A stretch of DNA of 64,000 nucleotides from Candidatus Aquidulcis sp. (lineage in GTDB: Bacteria > Chloroflexota > Anaerolineae > UBA4142): assembly GCA_020723345.1 (NCBI GenBank), contig DYJA01000018.1, forward strand, positions 21,259 to 85,258. The letters are read 5' to 3'. A program made the translations under genes and the position numbers. The notes below the pieces were generated by a model that had not been told where the DNA came from, did no database searches, and saw only the letters and a list, made by a program, of their open reading frames with translations. Position 1 is the stretch's first letter, and every line of letters begins with the position of its first letter. Of the stretch, positions 7,698 through 17,701 are shown piece by piece.

Positions 7698-9356
7698 ATG
7701 CAAATCACACGTCGTGATTTTCTCAAGGACATTGCGTGCGGCGCCGCGCTTGTCAGTTTGCCGCCCTGGGTTTCACAACTCGACGAGCCGCTAGCGCGAC
7801 AAACGCACCTCCCGATTTTTCATTCGTCTCCGTGGCAATGGATTCCTGCGCGCGATTTAGGTACAGGCAATCCGATTATCACCGCGCTCAATCGCCTCGC
7901 GTTCGGACCGCGCCCCGGTGATTTCGAGCGCGTGCAGCAAATCGGCGTGGACGCTTACATCGAAGAGCAACTCGCGCCTGAAAAGATCGACGACAGCGCG
8001 CTCGAGCAACGCCTCGCGACGATGTACCCAACTCTGAGCAAAAGCATCGGCGAATTGATGCGCGATTATCCGCAGCGACCACAAGTCGTTCAAAATATGA
8101 GCAAGGCAGAACGCTTGGAGCAAATTCTCGCGGGTCTCGGCGTCAAGACCGAGTTGACGCAGAATCCGCAACAAGTCGTCGCGCAACTGCAAGACGCGAC
8201 GATGATGCGCGCGCTCTTCAGTCGGCGGCAACTACAAGAGGTGGTCGTCGATTTTTGGTCGAACCACTTTACGATCTACGCGCTCAAGAATGACGATCGC
8301 TGGATGAAGACGGTGGACGACCGCGAGGTGATTCGCAAGCACGCGTTCGGCAAATTCGGCGATCTGCTTCGCGCGAGCGCGCAGAGTCCCGCGATGCTCG
8401 TCTATCTCGACAATCAGTTGAACGTCAAAGGCGTCGCGAACGAAAATTACGCGCGCGAAATTATGGAACTGCACACGCTCGGCGTGGACGGCGGATACAC
8501 GCAGCAAGACGTCGCGGAACTCGCGCGCGCGTTTACGGGCTGGACGGTTCGCCAGCCGCGGCGCAGCGGCGCGTTCGGCGCGACGGATTATTCCGACGCA
8601 GGCACGTTTTTCTTCGATTCGAATCGGCACGACAACGCAGCCAAGCGCGTGTTGGGGATCGATCTGCCCGCGAACGGCGGCATCAACGACGCGCTCAAAA
8701 TCGTCGACGTTCTCGCGAAACATCCATCCACCGCGCAATTCGTTTCCAAGAAATTGGCGCGCCGTTTCGTTTCCGATAATCCACCCGACGCGCTCGTGCA
8801 ACGCGCCGCGCAGACGTTCACGCAAACGAACGGCGATATTCGCGCGGTGTTGAGTGTGATTCTGCACTCGGACGATTTCAAGAATTCGTTCGCGCAAAAA
8901 ATCAAACGACCGGTTGAACTGGTCGCGTCCGCCGCGCGCGCAATGGATTTACAAGCCGACGATGTGCGCGCGTTGTCTACAACTGTTCGATTGATGGGGC
9001 AGGGTTTGTTCCTGCATCCCACGCCCGACGGCTACCCCGATGTGGGCGACGCGTGGATCAACACGGGCGCGCTGCTCGCGCGCTGGAATTTCGCGCTCGC
9101 GCTCGCGTACAACCGCGTGCCGCGCGCAAAGGTCGATTTGTCCAAGTTGATCGCTTCGCGCGGCGTGTCAATCAAGACGACCGGCGAAGTCGTGGATTTC
9201 TGGACGGACGTGATCTTGCATCGCGCGCTTGCCGACGCGGATCGCAAGAAATTGATCGACGCGTTCGGCGGCAACGCGTCCGCGAATTTCGATCCGACGC
9301 GCCTGCCCGATCCCGTCGCGCTGATTCTCGCGTCGCCGCAGTTTCAATATCGGTGA
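7698..9356 (+). CDS. DUF1800 family protein, Tat-exported
   Basis: 552 residues from ATG 7698, preceded by GGAGGG. An in-frame ATG 15 bases upstream has no site. A twin-arginine signal sits at the start (TRRDFLK then a hydrophobic stretch with ALVSLP), so the protein is probably exported folded. The body matches DUF1800: RLAFGPRPGDFERV near the start, WSNHFTIYALK, NENYAREIMELHTLGV, and ARAFTGW. The function is unknown. It sits directly before a DUF1501 gene, an arrangement seen widely in bacteria, and the two probably act together outside the cytoplasm. Confidence 0.85.
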   Translation: MQITRRDFLKDIACGAALVSLPPWVSQLDEPLARQTHLPIFHSSPWQWIPARDLGTGNPIITALNRLAFGPRPGDFERVQQIGVDAYIEEQLAPEKIDDSALEQRLATMYPTLSKSIGELMRDYPQRPQVVQNMSKAERLEQILAGLGVKTELTQNPQQVVAQLQDATMMRALFSRRQLQEVVVDFWSNHFTIYALKNDDRWMKTVDDREVIRKHAFGKFGDLLRASAQSPAMLVYLDNQLNVKGVANENYAREIMELHTLGVDGGYTQQDVAELARAFTGWTVRQPRRSGAFGATDYSDAGTFFFDSNRHDNAAKRVLGIDLPANGGINDALKIVDVLAKHPSTAQFVSKKLARRFVSDNPPDALVQRAAQTFTQTNGDIRAVLSVILHSDDFKNSFAQKIKRPVELVASAARAMDLQADDVRALSTTVRLMGQGLFLHPTPDGYPDVGDAWINTGALLARWNFALALAYNRVPRAKVDLSKLIASRGVSIKTTGEVVDFWTDVILHRALADADRKKLIDAFGGNASANFDPTRLPDPVALILASPQFQYR

Positions 9357-9419
9357 TCAGTCAACTAGTCAACCAGTCGATTGGTCGACTAGTTGACCAA
9401 TTGACTGATTGACTAATCA
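9356..9419. repeat. GATCAGTCAACTAGTCAATTG-type tandem/palindromic array
   Basis: About 64 bp of reiterated short words (AGTCAACTAGT, TTGACTGATTGACTA) between the DUF1800 stop and the DUF1501 ribosome-binding site. Similar arrays lie at 45153-45247 and 57594-57656. Confidence 0.75.
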
Positions 9420-9439
9420 CTCCAAGAGGGATTTCTAAA

Positions 9440-10696
9440 ATGATGAACGATACACTTTCCCGTCGTGATATTCTGCGCCGCGCCGGCGCGTTGGCGATGA
9501 GCGCGATTGCGCTGCCGGTGTGGATGCCGCGCGTCGTGTTCGCCGCGAAGAACGCGCCTGCGTCGTCGAACGATATGCTCGTCTGTGTGTTCTTGCGCGG
9601 CGCGGCGGATGGGCTGAATCTCGTCGTGCCGCACGGCGACAAGGATTACTACGCCGCGCGCCCAACGCTCGCAATCGCGCCGCCGAAAGCGGGCGACGCG
9701 AACGCGGCGATTGATCTCGACGGCTTTTTCGGATTGCATCCGCGGCTCGCGCCGCTCAACGATATTTACCGTGCGGGCGCGCTCGCGATCGTGCACGCGG
9801 TTGGCTCGCCCGATCCGACGCACTCGCATTTCGACGCGATGGATTTCATGGAGCGCGGCACGCCGGGAGAGAAATCGATCCCGACTGGCTGGATCGGTCG
9901 GCACTTGCAACAAATGGCGACGAGCAACGCGTCGCCGTTCCGCGTTGTCGGCATGGGTACGATTTTGCAGCAATCTCTGCGTGGACCGATTCCCGCTACC
10001 GCACTGCAAAGTCTCGCCGACGTGCGCTTGCAAACCGACGCGCGCAAAGCGCCGCAGGTGCAAACCGCGCTTGCCGCGCTGTACGACGGCAGTGGTTTTA
10101 TCGAAGCGAATGGCAAGCAAACTCTGCAAGCGATCAACGATTTGGCGAAACTGCCGTCGAACTACGCGCCGTCGAACAGCGCGCAATATCCCGACACGAT
10201 GTTTGGCAAATCGCTGATGGCAGTCGCGCAGTTGATCAAAGCTGACCTGGGTTTGGAAATCGCGTGCGTCGATCTTGGCGGCTGGGATATGCACGTGCAA
10301 GAGGAAGGACAACTGACGCGTCTCGCGGATGAATTCGCCAGCGGTCTCGCCGCGTTCTACGCCGATTTGCAAGATCGCATGAAACGCATCACACTCGTCG
10401 CGATGACGGAATTTGGTCGGCGCGCGCAAGAAAATTCGAATCGCGGGACGGATCACGGACACGGCGGCGTGATGTTTGTGATGGGAGGCAACGTCAACGG
10501 CGGCAAAGTGTACGGCGATTGGCCCACGTTGAGCAAGGACAAATTGTACGGTCCCGGCGATCTCGACAATACGACCGATTTTCGCGACGTGCTGGGCGAG
10601 ATCGCGCAAAAACGATTGGGCAATTCGAATCTCGCGGCGGTGTTTCCGAAATACAATACGTTCAAGTTTCGCGGACTCGCACGCGATAATGCCTGA
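9440..10696 (+). CDS. DUF1501 family protein, Tat-exported
   Basis: 418 residues; ATG at 9440 or 9443, after AAGAGGG. The Tat signal is LSRRDILRRAGALAMS. The mature part has the DUF1501 pattern (sulfatase/alkaline-phosphatase-like fold): FLRGAADGLNLVVPHGD near residue 50, HSHFDAMDFMERGT near 130, GGWDMH, MTEFGRRAQENSN and GTDHGHGGVMFVMGG. The conserved Asp/His residues could bind metal. It follows DUF1800 across an 83-bp repeat-filled gap and ends at a strong terminator, so the two form a transcription unit. Biochemical role unknown. Confidence 0.85.
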   Translation: MMNDTLSRRDILRRAGALAMSAIALPVWMPRVVFAAKNAPASSNDMLVCVFLRGAADGLNLVVPHGDKDYYAARPTLAIAPPKAGDANAAIDLDGFFGLHPRLAPLNDIYRAGALAIVHAVGSPDPTHSHFDAMDFMERGTPGEKSIPTGWIGRHLQQMATSNASPFRVVGMGTILQQSLRGPIPATALQSLADVRLQTDARKAPQVQTALAALYDGSGFIEANGKQTLQAINDLAKLPSNYAPSNSAQYPDTMFGKSLMAVAQLIKADLGLEIACVDLGGWDMHVQEEGQLTRLADEFASGLAAFYADLQDRMKRITLVAMTEFGRRAQENSNRGTDHGHGGVMFVMGGNVNGGKVYGDWPTLSKDKLYGPGDLDNTTDFRDVLGEIAQKRLGNSNLAAVFPKYNTFKFRGLARDNA

Positions 10697-10742
10697 ATTT
10701 TTAGATGCCGACGTTCGATCTGATCTCGCGAACCGAATATCG

Positions 10743-10778
10743 ATGGCGCAGGAAGTCAATCTCCTGCGCCATTTTTTT
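10743..10778 (+). terminator. Rho-independent terminator of the DUF1800-DUF1501 unit
   Basis: An 11-bp stem ATGGCGCAGGA (10743-10753) with 10762-10772, followed by seven T. Confidence 0.9.
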
Positions 10779-10788
10779 GGCATGAATA

Positions 10789-10816
10789 TTGCCAATATCT
10801 TGAATCTAAATACAAT
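10789..10816 (+). promoter_or_regulatory. predicted promoter of the glcDE/transporter/two-component operon
   Basis: TTGCCA (10789-10794), 16-bp spacer, TACAAT (10811-10816). It follows the preceding terminator and lies about 50 bp before the glcDE start. Confidence 0.5.
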
Positions 10817-10866
10817 AAGCAAGCGCATCCTCATTGTCATTTGTATATGCCAACATTGGATCAATC

Positions 10867-13428
10867 ATGTTGAAGCAAGACCTGTTGCAATCTCTCGCTA
10901 AAATTTTCAACCCACACCAAGTCGTCACCAATCCTACCGAACTCATTGTCTACGAAAGCGACGCGACCTGGGAACGCGGATTGCCGGATGTCGTTGTATT
11001 TCCGCAGTCAGTCGAAGAAACGCGTCGTCTCGCGCAATGGGCGGCGGAGCAAAACATTCCTCTGATTGCGCGCGGCGCGGGCACCGGACTTTCGGGCGGC
11101 GCGGTCGCGGAACACGGCGGCATCGTCGTCGAATTCGCGCGCATGGATCGGATCGTCGAGTTCGATCAGGCGGGGCGCAGCGTCGTCGTCGAACCCGGCG
11201 TCGTCAATCTCGTTTTGGACGAACTCGTCAAGACGCAAGGGTTGTACTATCCGCCCGATCCCGCGAGCGGTCGCACCGCGACGATTGGCGGCAACATTGC
11301 GGAGAACGCCGGCGGTCCGCATTGTTTCAAGTACGGTGTGACGGCGAACTATGTAACCGGTCTCCAAGTCGTGTTTGCCGATGGACGCGTTGCGCATCTG
11401 GGCGGACGCGCGCTCGATTACCCCGAATATGATCTCATCGGCTTGATGACCGGCAGCGAGGGTACGCTCGGCTTGATCACCGCGATGGAAGCGCGGCTGA
11501 TTTGCAATCCGCTCGGCGTCAAGACGGTGATGGCGTCGTTCGATTCGGTCGAGCAAGCGGGCGCGGCGGTCTCCGCGGTGATCGCGGCGGGCTTGGTTCC
11601 GGCGACGATGGAAATGCTCGATCAAAAGATCATGCGAATCGTCGAGGATTACATGCATATCGGTTTGCCGGTGCACGCGGGCGCGATGCTGATCGCTGAG
11701 GTGGATGGGTATCCGGAGGGGCTAGACGCGCAAATGGCAGAGGTGGTGCGCGTGCTCGAACAAAATGGCGCGTCGGGAATTCGCGTCGCGCGCGACGCGG
11801 AGGAACGCGAGCAGATTTGGTACGGGCGCAAGAGCGCGGCGGGCGCGTTCGCGCGGCTCGCGCCGCAAAAATTTTCGATGGACTGCACTGTGCCGCGCAG
11901 TCAGATCGCCAGCACGCTGCGCGCGATGAACGACATTTGCGCGCGGCTCGATCTCACGGTCGGCTACATCATGCACGCGGGCGACGGCAATTTTCATCCC
12001 AACATTCCTTATGATCCGGCAGATCAGGATCAAGTTAGACGCGGCACGCGCGCGTTCGCGGAAATGGTTGATGTCGTCGTCGCGTGCGACGGCAGTATCA
12101 CTGGCGAACATGGCGTCGGGATCGAAAAGCGCGAGTTTATGCCGCTGATGTGTCGCGGCGCGGAACTCGCGGCGATGTGGGATGTCAAACAGGTTTTCGA
12201 TCCGGCGCAGCGACTCAACCCCGGCAAGATTTTCCCCAGCCAGATGCCGGAGGTGGAGCGCGTCCCGCCCGCGCCGAGCGTTCCGCAAGATTTCTTTGCG
12301 CCGAAAAACGCGCCAGAGGCGGCGGCGGGACTTGCCGCGCTGTCGGCAGCGAACAAGCCGGTGGCGATCAATCGTACGCGCGCTGGCGCGGTGACGTTGT
12401 CAACGCAGGAATTGACCGGCGTTGTCAAGTACGCGGCGGAGGATTTGTATATCACAGTCGGTGCGGGCACGCCGCTTGAGCAGGTTCAAACATTTCTCGA
12501 TCCGCACGGTTGGCAAATTCCGCTCGCGTCGCCCTGGCGCGAGATGACTGTTGGCGCAATCGTGGCGACGAATCTCAACGCGCCGCAGCGTATTCGATAC
12601 GGCTCGGTGCGCGATGTGTTGTTGTGCTGTACCGTCGCGCTGCCCGACGGGCGCGTCGTGCGCGCCGGACGCGCGGTCGTCAAAAATGTTGCGGGGTACG
12701 ATTTGCCCAAAGTGTTCGTCGGGTCGTACGGCACGCTGGGATTGCTGACGGATGTGACGTTCAAAATTGTGGCGAAGCCGCGCCGCAAACAAACTTTCGT
12801 CGTGCCGGTGGATGATCTCAAAGCCGGTTTGGCGTGGAGCAGTCAGTTGCTTCAAGTCGCGCTGATGGCGTCGGCAGTCGTTTTGACGCGCGGCGTCGCG
12901 GCGCGCGGCGTGATAAGTCCGTACGCGCTGGTTTACACCGCCGAAGGACACGAACAAGATGTCGAAGCGGAAATGGCGCAGGTTCGCGCGCTGTTGCAGA
13001 AATTGAACGCGCCGATGCCGCGCCAAATTTCGGCGACCGGTACCGATTTGTGGATCGATTTGTTGCGCGGCGCGACGGCTGGGTCGTTCGTCGTGCGCGC
13101 GGGCGTCGCGCCGAAAGACCTTGTCGATTTTGTGCGGAATCAAACGGCGCGCCTTGAATCGAGTTCGTATCTTGTGGACATCGCGAGCGGTTTGGTGTAC
13201 GCAGTCGCTTTGCCCGCGAACGCGAGCGACGCGAAGACGTGGCTCGATCCATTGCGTCAAGCCGCGCTGGCAATCGGCGGGTATGCGATTGTCACGCAGC
13301 TGCCGGATGAATGGCGCAACACGATTGATTGGCGCGGCTATCGCCCCGACGCGCTCGACGTGATGCGCGCACTCAAGACGCGCTGGGACCCGGCGGGAAT
13401 TTTGGAGATGGATCAGTTTGTCGCGTGA
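10867..13428 (+). CDS. GlcD-GlcE fusion FAD-linked 2-hydroxy-acid oxidase (copy 1)
   Basis: 853 residues from ATG 10867; an in-frame TTG at 10834 is less likely. Residues about 1-460 are a full GlcD (FAD_binding_4 with RGAGTGLSGG and the PDPASGRTATIGGN region, then the FAD-oxidase C domain with HAGDGNFHPN and SITGEHGVGIEKRE). After a Pro/Ala linker, residues about 485-853 are a GlcE-like second FAD-binding half (LASPWREMTVG, VKNVAGYDLPKVFVGSYGT). In E. coli, GlcD and GlcE are separate subunits of glycolate oxidase with GlcF; here they are fused. The substrate could be glycolate or D-lactate. It heads an operon with an Nramp-like transporter and a two-component system. Two paralogues lie at 20482-23103 and 24344-26902. 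Confidence 0.85.
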   Translation: MLKQDLLQSLAKIFNPHQVVTNPTELIVYESDATWERGLPDVVVFPQSVEETRRLAQWAAEQNIPLIARGAGTGLSGGAVAEHGGIVVEFARMDRIVEFDQAGRSVVVEPGVVNLVLDELVKTQGLYYPPDPASGRTATIGGNIAENAGGPHCFKYGVTANYVTGLQVVFADGRVAHLGGRALDYPEYDLIGLMTGSEGTLGLITAMEARLICNPLGVKTVMASFDSVEQAGAAVSAVIAAGLVPATMEMLDQKIMRIVEDYMHIGLPVHAGAMLIAEVDGYPEGLDAQMAEVVRVLEQNGASGIRVARDAEEREQIWYGRKSAAGAFARLAPQKFSMDCTVPRSQIASTLRAMNDICARLDLTVGYIMHAGDGNFHPNIPYDPADQDQVRRGTRAFAEMVDVVVACDGSITGEHGVGIEKREFMPLMCRGAELAAMWDVKQVFDPAQRLNPGKIFPSQMPEVERVPPAPSVPQDFFAPKNAPEAAAGLAALSAANKPVAINRTRAGAVTLSTQELTGVVKYAAEDLYITVGAGTPLEQVQTFLDPHGWQIPLASPWREMTVGAIVATNLNAPQRIRYGSVRDVLLCCTVALPDGRVVRAGRAVVKNVAGYDLPKVFVGSYGTLGLLTDVTFKIVAKPRRKQTFVVPVDDLKAGLAWSSQLLQVALMASAVVLTRGVAARGVISPYALVYTAEGHEQDVEAEMAQVRALLQKLNAPMPRQISATGTDLWIDLLRGATAGSFVVRAGVAPKDLVDFVRNQTARLESSSYLVDIASGLVYAVALPANASDAKTWLDPLRQAALAIGGYAIVTQLPDEWRNTIDWRGYRPDALDVMRALKTRWDPAGILEMDQFVA

Positions 13429-13443
13429 GCCGAGTCAAAGCGA

Positions 13444-13483
13444 GTTCGTAGTACGCGCTTGAGCGCGCTCGAGCGCGCACTAC
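13444..13483. repeat. GTAGTACGCGCTTGAGCGCGCTCGAG-type palindromic repeat
   Basis: GC-rich interspersed repeat built on GCGCTTGAGCGC/GCTCGAGCGC and closing with ACTAC, between glcDE copy 1 and the transporter. Related copies lie at 34671-34731 and 49711-49750. Confidence 0.75.
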
Positions 13484-13505
13484 AAACCGATTTTCAAAGA
13501 AGACG

Positions 13506-15037
13506 ATGATCGAACACACAATTCAGCCGAAAGAATCTCGCACCGGAATCGATCCTTGGTCGGTTGCCGATCTGCCGCCGTCGCTCCCGCTGCGCGGTTT
13601 GAACGTACTGGGCGCGGTCGGACCCGGCATCATCATTCTCGGCGTTTCAATCGGCAGCGGCGAATGGTTATTGGGTCCCGCCGCGTTCGTCAAGTACGGT
13701 CTCGCGCTCTTGTGGGTCACGACCGTCGCGATCGTTTTGCAGACGATCTTCAATACCGAAGTGATCCGGTACACCTTGTATACCGGCGAGCCGATCTTCA
13801 CCGGTTTTATGCGGACAAAACCGGGCGTGAATTTTTGGGGGATCTTTTACGCGATCCTCTTTTTCCTCCAAGTCGGCTGGCCCGTGTGGGCGGGCGCGGC
13901 GGCGACGGCGATCTTTTATCTTTTCCTCGGGCGCTTGCCGCGCGCGGCGGACGGCGCCATCGTCTACGCGATTGGCGTCGGCACTTTTTTGCTGTGCGTC
14001 GCGATCTTGCTCTTCGGTCGGCGCATCGAACGAACCCTGGAAACCTTCAACTGGATTCTCGTTTTGCTGATCGTGACCGGTCTCGCCGCGCTGTGCGTGA
14101 TTCTCGCGCCGCCGACGCAGTGGGCGAGCGTACTGCTCGGCTTGATCGGTTTTGATACGCGCACGCGCGCGTTCGATTTGTTTCCGGCGGGCGCGGACTG
14201 GTTTCTCATCGGCGCGTTTGCCGCGTACTCCGGCGCGGGCGGCATGGTGAACTTGATGATCGCGTCCTGGGCGCGCGACAAGGGGTACGGAATGGGGCGC
14301 ATCGTCGGTTTTATCCCGGCGGCAATCGGCGGGCAAAGGTGCGTCTGGCTCACTCCGGCAGTGTATTCAAGATCACGCCGGAGAATTTGGCGCGGTGGCG
14401 CGAGTGGTGGCGCATCGTCCAGGTCGATCAATGGATCGTGTTCGGCGTCGGCGCGTTGCTTGGTATGGCTTTGCCTGCCATGCTGTACACCACCTTCATT
14501 CAAGCCGGGCGCGATATTGGCGGACCCACCGCCGCCGCCGAACTCGCCAACGCGATTGCCGAACGCGGCGGCATCGCCTTTACCTACATGGTCGCGATCA
14601 TCGGCGCGTGGATCTTGTTCAAGACCCAGTTGAATATTTTCGACGGCTTGGTGCGCGCGGTAACCGACATCGCCTGGGTCTGGAGTCCGCGCGTCCGGCG
14701 CTGGCGCGGCGGCGACGTGCGCGTCGTTTACTACGGCGTCCTGTTTTTTGCCATCGTGTGGGGAATGATCGCGCTGCGCGTGACCGAGCCGGTGCTTTTG
14801 CTGGAACTGGGCGCGAACATGGCGGGCATCGCGTTTATGATCGCGGGCTTGCACGTGCTGCGCGTCAACACGACTTTGCTGCCGCGCGAATTGCAGCCGC
14901 CGCTCTGGCGTCGCGTCTGTTTGGTGCTGCTGTCGTTGTTCTACGGACTGTTCGTCTACCTTTGGTTGATGGGCGGTTTTGTGCCTGATCCCAGCAAGGG
15001 TTTCTTGTTCAACATCCCCAGATATTTGAGATTCTAA
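13506..15037 (+). pseudogene. Nramp-like transporter, interrupted by a -1 frameshift (copy 1)
   Basis: ATG 13506 opens a frame with eight or so membrane segments that leaves homology after IGGQ at about 14336. The remaining segments continue in the -1 frame, from GTG 14339 to 15037. Re-reading one A (CAA then AAG at 14336) joins IGGQ to KVRLAHSGSV and restores alignment with the intact paralogue at 31464-32969 (IGGQKQQVLPSGV). The joined product is about 510 residues. The first helix reads GVSIGSGEWLLGP where canonical Nramp proteins have the metal-binding DPGN. It may be a true pseudogene, programmed frameshifting or a one-base assembly error. Position between an oxidase and a sensor kinase suggests a substrate transporter. 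Confidence 0.75.
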
Positions 15038-15040
15038 ACC

Positions 15041-16990
15041 GTGACAGAATATCGCTTGACTTCTGAACAATCACTTCCGAATCCGAGCATCCGCCTGCGC
15101 GTGGGGCTGATTATTTCGGCGGGCTTGGTGCTGCTCGTCGGCGCGGTCGTCGGTGTGACGTTTGGTTTCAGCGAGCAAGTGGCGCGGGATGACGAACGCG
15201 CGCACCTGCTCGACGCGTTGAATTTCGAAATGGCGCAGCCCGATCAAACGCTCGCCGCCTCCGCGATATTTGAGTCGACCGCGCGCGCGTTGCTGGATGG
15301 CGGGATCGTGCGACGCGTGGAAAACGAGCCGGTGCGCGTCGAACCGATTGACGATGCCGAGGCAAAGCAATCGCTCGAAAAAATGCTGGCGGCGTGGCGC
15401 GATTTTCTGCGCGCGCACGAGCAATCTCAGCGCGCGCCTGCCGACGCGATCTTGCTCGCGCGCGCGCGCGACGCACGTGGCGCGGCGCAGACGAATTTGA
15501 CGGAGGCGACGCGCCTGATCGGTTTGCGCCGCGCCGATGGAATCGGGATGGTGCGCGGGATGTACGCGACGCTCTTTCTCAGTTCGCTGCTCTTTCTCTT
15601 GTTCGGTTTGTGGTTTATGCAGCAGAGCGTCGTCACGCCGGTCGAAGACTTGGATCGCATCGCGCATCGCATCGCGGCAGGCGACTTCGATACGCCGGTC
15701 GCGCTGGGCGGGCAGGGCGAATTTCTCGATCTGACGCGCAGCTTTGAAACGATGCGCCGGGAGTTGCAGCGCTCGCGCGATCAAATGACGCGCTGGACGC
15801 GCGATCTGGAGGCGCACGTCGCCGAGCGCACGCAGCAAATCAGCGCGCTCTCGCAAGTGATCGCGACGGCGAGTCGTTCCCTGGAACTCGTCACGGTGCT
15901 AAACACCGCGTTGGAACAATCGCTCAAGGTGATCGGCGCGGAGACCGGCGCGCTCTGGTTGAAAGACGACGACGCCCAGAATTTGCATCTAGCGGCGTTT
16001 CATGGTTTGCCTGTCAGTATGCGCGAGGAATTGCGCGTGATGAATTTGGGCGACGGCGTCACCGGACGCGCCGCGGAAACCGGGCAGACGATTGTCTTGG
16101 AGGATGTTTCACAATCGCCGGGTCCGATGAAAGCCGTTTCGATTCGCGAGGGGATGCGTAGCGTCGTCGCCGTGCCGATTCGTTTGCGCGATCGCGTCGT
16201 CGGCGTGTTGGATGTGATGGCGCGCCAGCCGCGCGTGTTCACGCCGGAAGAAATCGCGCTGCTCACTTCGATTGGGCAACAAATCGGCATCGCAGTGGAT
16301 AGTCTGCGCTTGATGCAAGCGGCGCAGCAACAGACGCGTCAAGTCGCCGCGCTGATGGAACGCGAGCGCATCGGGATCGAGTTGCACGATGGTTTGCTGC
16401 AAACGCTCGGCTATTTGTATCTCAAGACCGATCAACTCGAAGCGCAAGCGCTGGCGGCTGGGTTACCCAAGATTGTCGAACAGTTGACCGCCCAGCGCGA
16501 ATTGATCGGCGAGGTTTCGCGCGAGGTGCGCCGGTTCATCGCCGACTTGCGCGAGCCGCCCGCGCCGCGGCGCGTCTCGCTGCAAACCGCGCTGCGCGAA
16601 ATGGTCGAATCCTTCACGCGCGAAAATTCGCTGCAAGTGCAACTCGATCTGGAAGCGCGGCTCGCGCGGTTGGACGCCGAACGCAGCGAGCACCTGGTCC
16701 GCATCGCGCGCGAGGCGCTGCTCAACGCGGCGCAGCACGGCAACGCGCGGCGCGCGGTTGTGCGTTTGACGTGGCAGGACGATCACGCAGAATTGAGCGT
16801 GCAAGACGATGGCAGCGGTTTCGATCCCGCGCAGTTGTCGGCGGACGAGCGCGAACATTTTGGCGTGAGCATCATGCACGCGCGCGCGGCGCGCATCGGC
16901 GGCACGTTGCGCGTCGAATCGCCGCCGGGGCAGGGCGTGTGCGTACGCGTGATCTTTACACTTGCAAGTGGAGAAAATCGGAATGGATAA
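15041..16990 (+). CDS. sensor histidine kinase, NarX/LiaS type (HAMP-GAF-HisKA_3-HATPase)
   Basis: 649 residues from GTG 15041, three bases after the transporter. Membrane helices lie at about 20-43 and 170-192, flanking a short extracytoplasmic sensor region. A HAMP segment follows (~195-250), then a GAF domain (~285-425). The dimerisation/phosphoacceptor motif is RERIGIELHDGLLQTLG with His449, and a GHKL ATPase has N-box REALLNAAQHG and G-box DDGSGFDP. It phosphorylates the response regulator encoded next. The signal is unknown. The operon position suggests control of 2-hydroxy-acid oxidation or transport. Confidence 0.92.
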   Translation: MTEYRLTSEQSLPNPSIRLRVGLIISAGLVLLVGAVVGVTFGFSEQVARDDERAHLLDALNFEMAQPDQTLAASAIFESTARALLDGGIVRRVENEPVRVEPIDDAEAKQSLEKMLAAWRDFLRAHEQSQRAPADAILLARARDARGAAQTNLTEATRLIGLRRADGIGMVRGMYATLFLSSLLFLLFGLWFMQQSVVTPVEDLDRIAHRIAAGDFDTPVALGGQGEFLDLTRSFETMRRELQRSRDQMTRWTRDLEAHVAERTQQISALSQVIATASRSLELVTVLNTALEQSLKVIGAETGALWLKDDDAQNLHLAAFHGLPVSMREELRVMNLGDGVTGRAAETGQTIVLEDVSQSPGPMKAVSIREGMRSVVAVPIRLRDRVVGVLDVMARQPRVFTPEEIALLTSIGQQIGIAVDSLRLMQAAQQQTRQVAALMERERIGIELHDGLLQTLGYLYLKTDQLEAQALAAGLPKIVEQLTAQRELIGEVSREVRRFIADLREPPAPRRVSLQTALREMVESFTRENSLQVQLDLEARLARLDAERSEHLVRIAREALLNAAQHGNARRAVVRLTWQDDHAELSVQDDGSGFDPAQLSADEREHFGVSIMHARAARIGGTLRVESPPGQGVCVRVIFTLASGENRNG

Positions 16991-17636
16991 ATTGCGCGTT
17001 CTCGTCGTGGACGACCATGCCTTGTTCCGCGAAGGAATTGTGGGCATTTTGAACGCTCAACCGGACATCGAGGTTGTCGGCGAAGCGAGCGATGGACTCG
17101 AAGCGCTGGTGCTAGCGCGCAGTTTACGTCCCGCCGTAATTTTGATGGACATTAATATGCCCGGCACTGATGGGATCGAAGCGACGCGGCTGATCAAGCG
17201 CGAACTGCCCGACGTGTACGTCGTCATGTTGACGGTGCGCGACGAAGACGAGAAACTTTTGGAGGCGATCAAACGCGGCGCGCAAGGATATTTGCTCAAA
17301 ACGATTCGCGCGCAACAGTTGATCGACATGCTGCACGCCGCGCAGCGCGGCGAACCGACGATCAGCCCGCCGCTTGCCAATCGCATCCTCGACGAATTTC
17401 GGCGCGTCGCGACGTCCGCGGCGTCCGCGACCGCCGATCCGCCGTCGCTCGATCCGTTGACGCCGCGCGAACGCGAAGTGCTCGATCTCGTCGCGCGCGG
17501 CGCGAGCGACCGCGCGATCGCGCAAGAACTCGTCATCAGCGTGTACACCGTCAAGGCGCACATGCGCTCGATCCTCAACAAACTTCAGGTCGATAGTCGG
17601 CGTCAAGCGGCGCGCCTGGCAAAGCGCGACGCGTAA
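16983..17636 (+). CDS. NarL/FixJ-family response regulator
   Basis: 217 residues. The start is ATG 16983, eight bases inside the kinase gene and preceded by GTGGAGA, so the pair is translationally coupled. The receiver domain has Asp10/Asp11 and phosphoacceptor Asp56 (ILMDINMPG). The C-terminal LuxR-type helix-turn-helix is LTPREREVLDLVARG... to ...YTVKAHMRSILNKL. It is a DNA-binding partner of the preceding kinase. No target sites could be identified. Confidence 0.93.
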   Translation: MDKLRVLVVDDHALFREGIVGILNAQPDIEVVGEASDGLEALVLARSLRPAVILMDINMPGTDGIEATRLIKRELPDVYVVMLTVRDEDEKLLEAIKRGAQGYLLKTIRAQQLIDMLHAAQRGEPTISPPLANRILDEFRRVATSAASATADPPSLDPLTPREREVLDLVARGASDRAIAQELVISVYTVKAHMRSILNKLQVDSRRQAARLAKRDA

Positions 17637-17640
17637 ATAG

Positions 17641-17675
17641 CGCGGGGGCAGGAATCGTCACCTCCTGCCCCCGCG
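17641..17675. terminator. bidirectional terminator between response regulator and P-type ATPase
   Basis: A 13-bp GC-rich perfect stem, CGCGGGGGCAGGA with 17663-17675. Only four T follow on the plus strand, so efficiency is uncertain. It separates convergent genes. Confidence 0.65.
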
Positions 17676-17701
17676 ACGTTTTGGAACCGGCGTACGATTT
17701 T

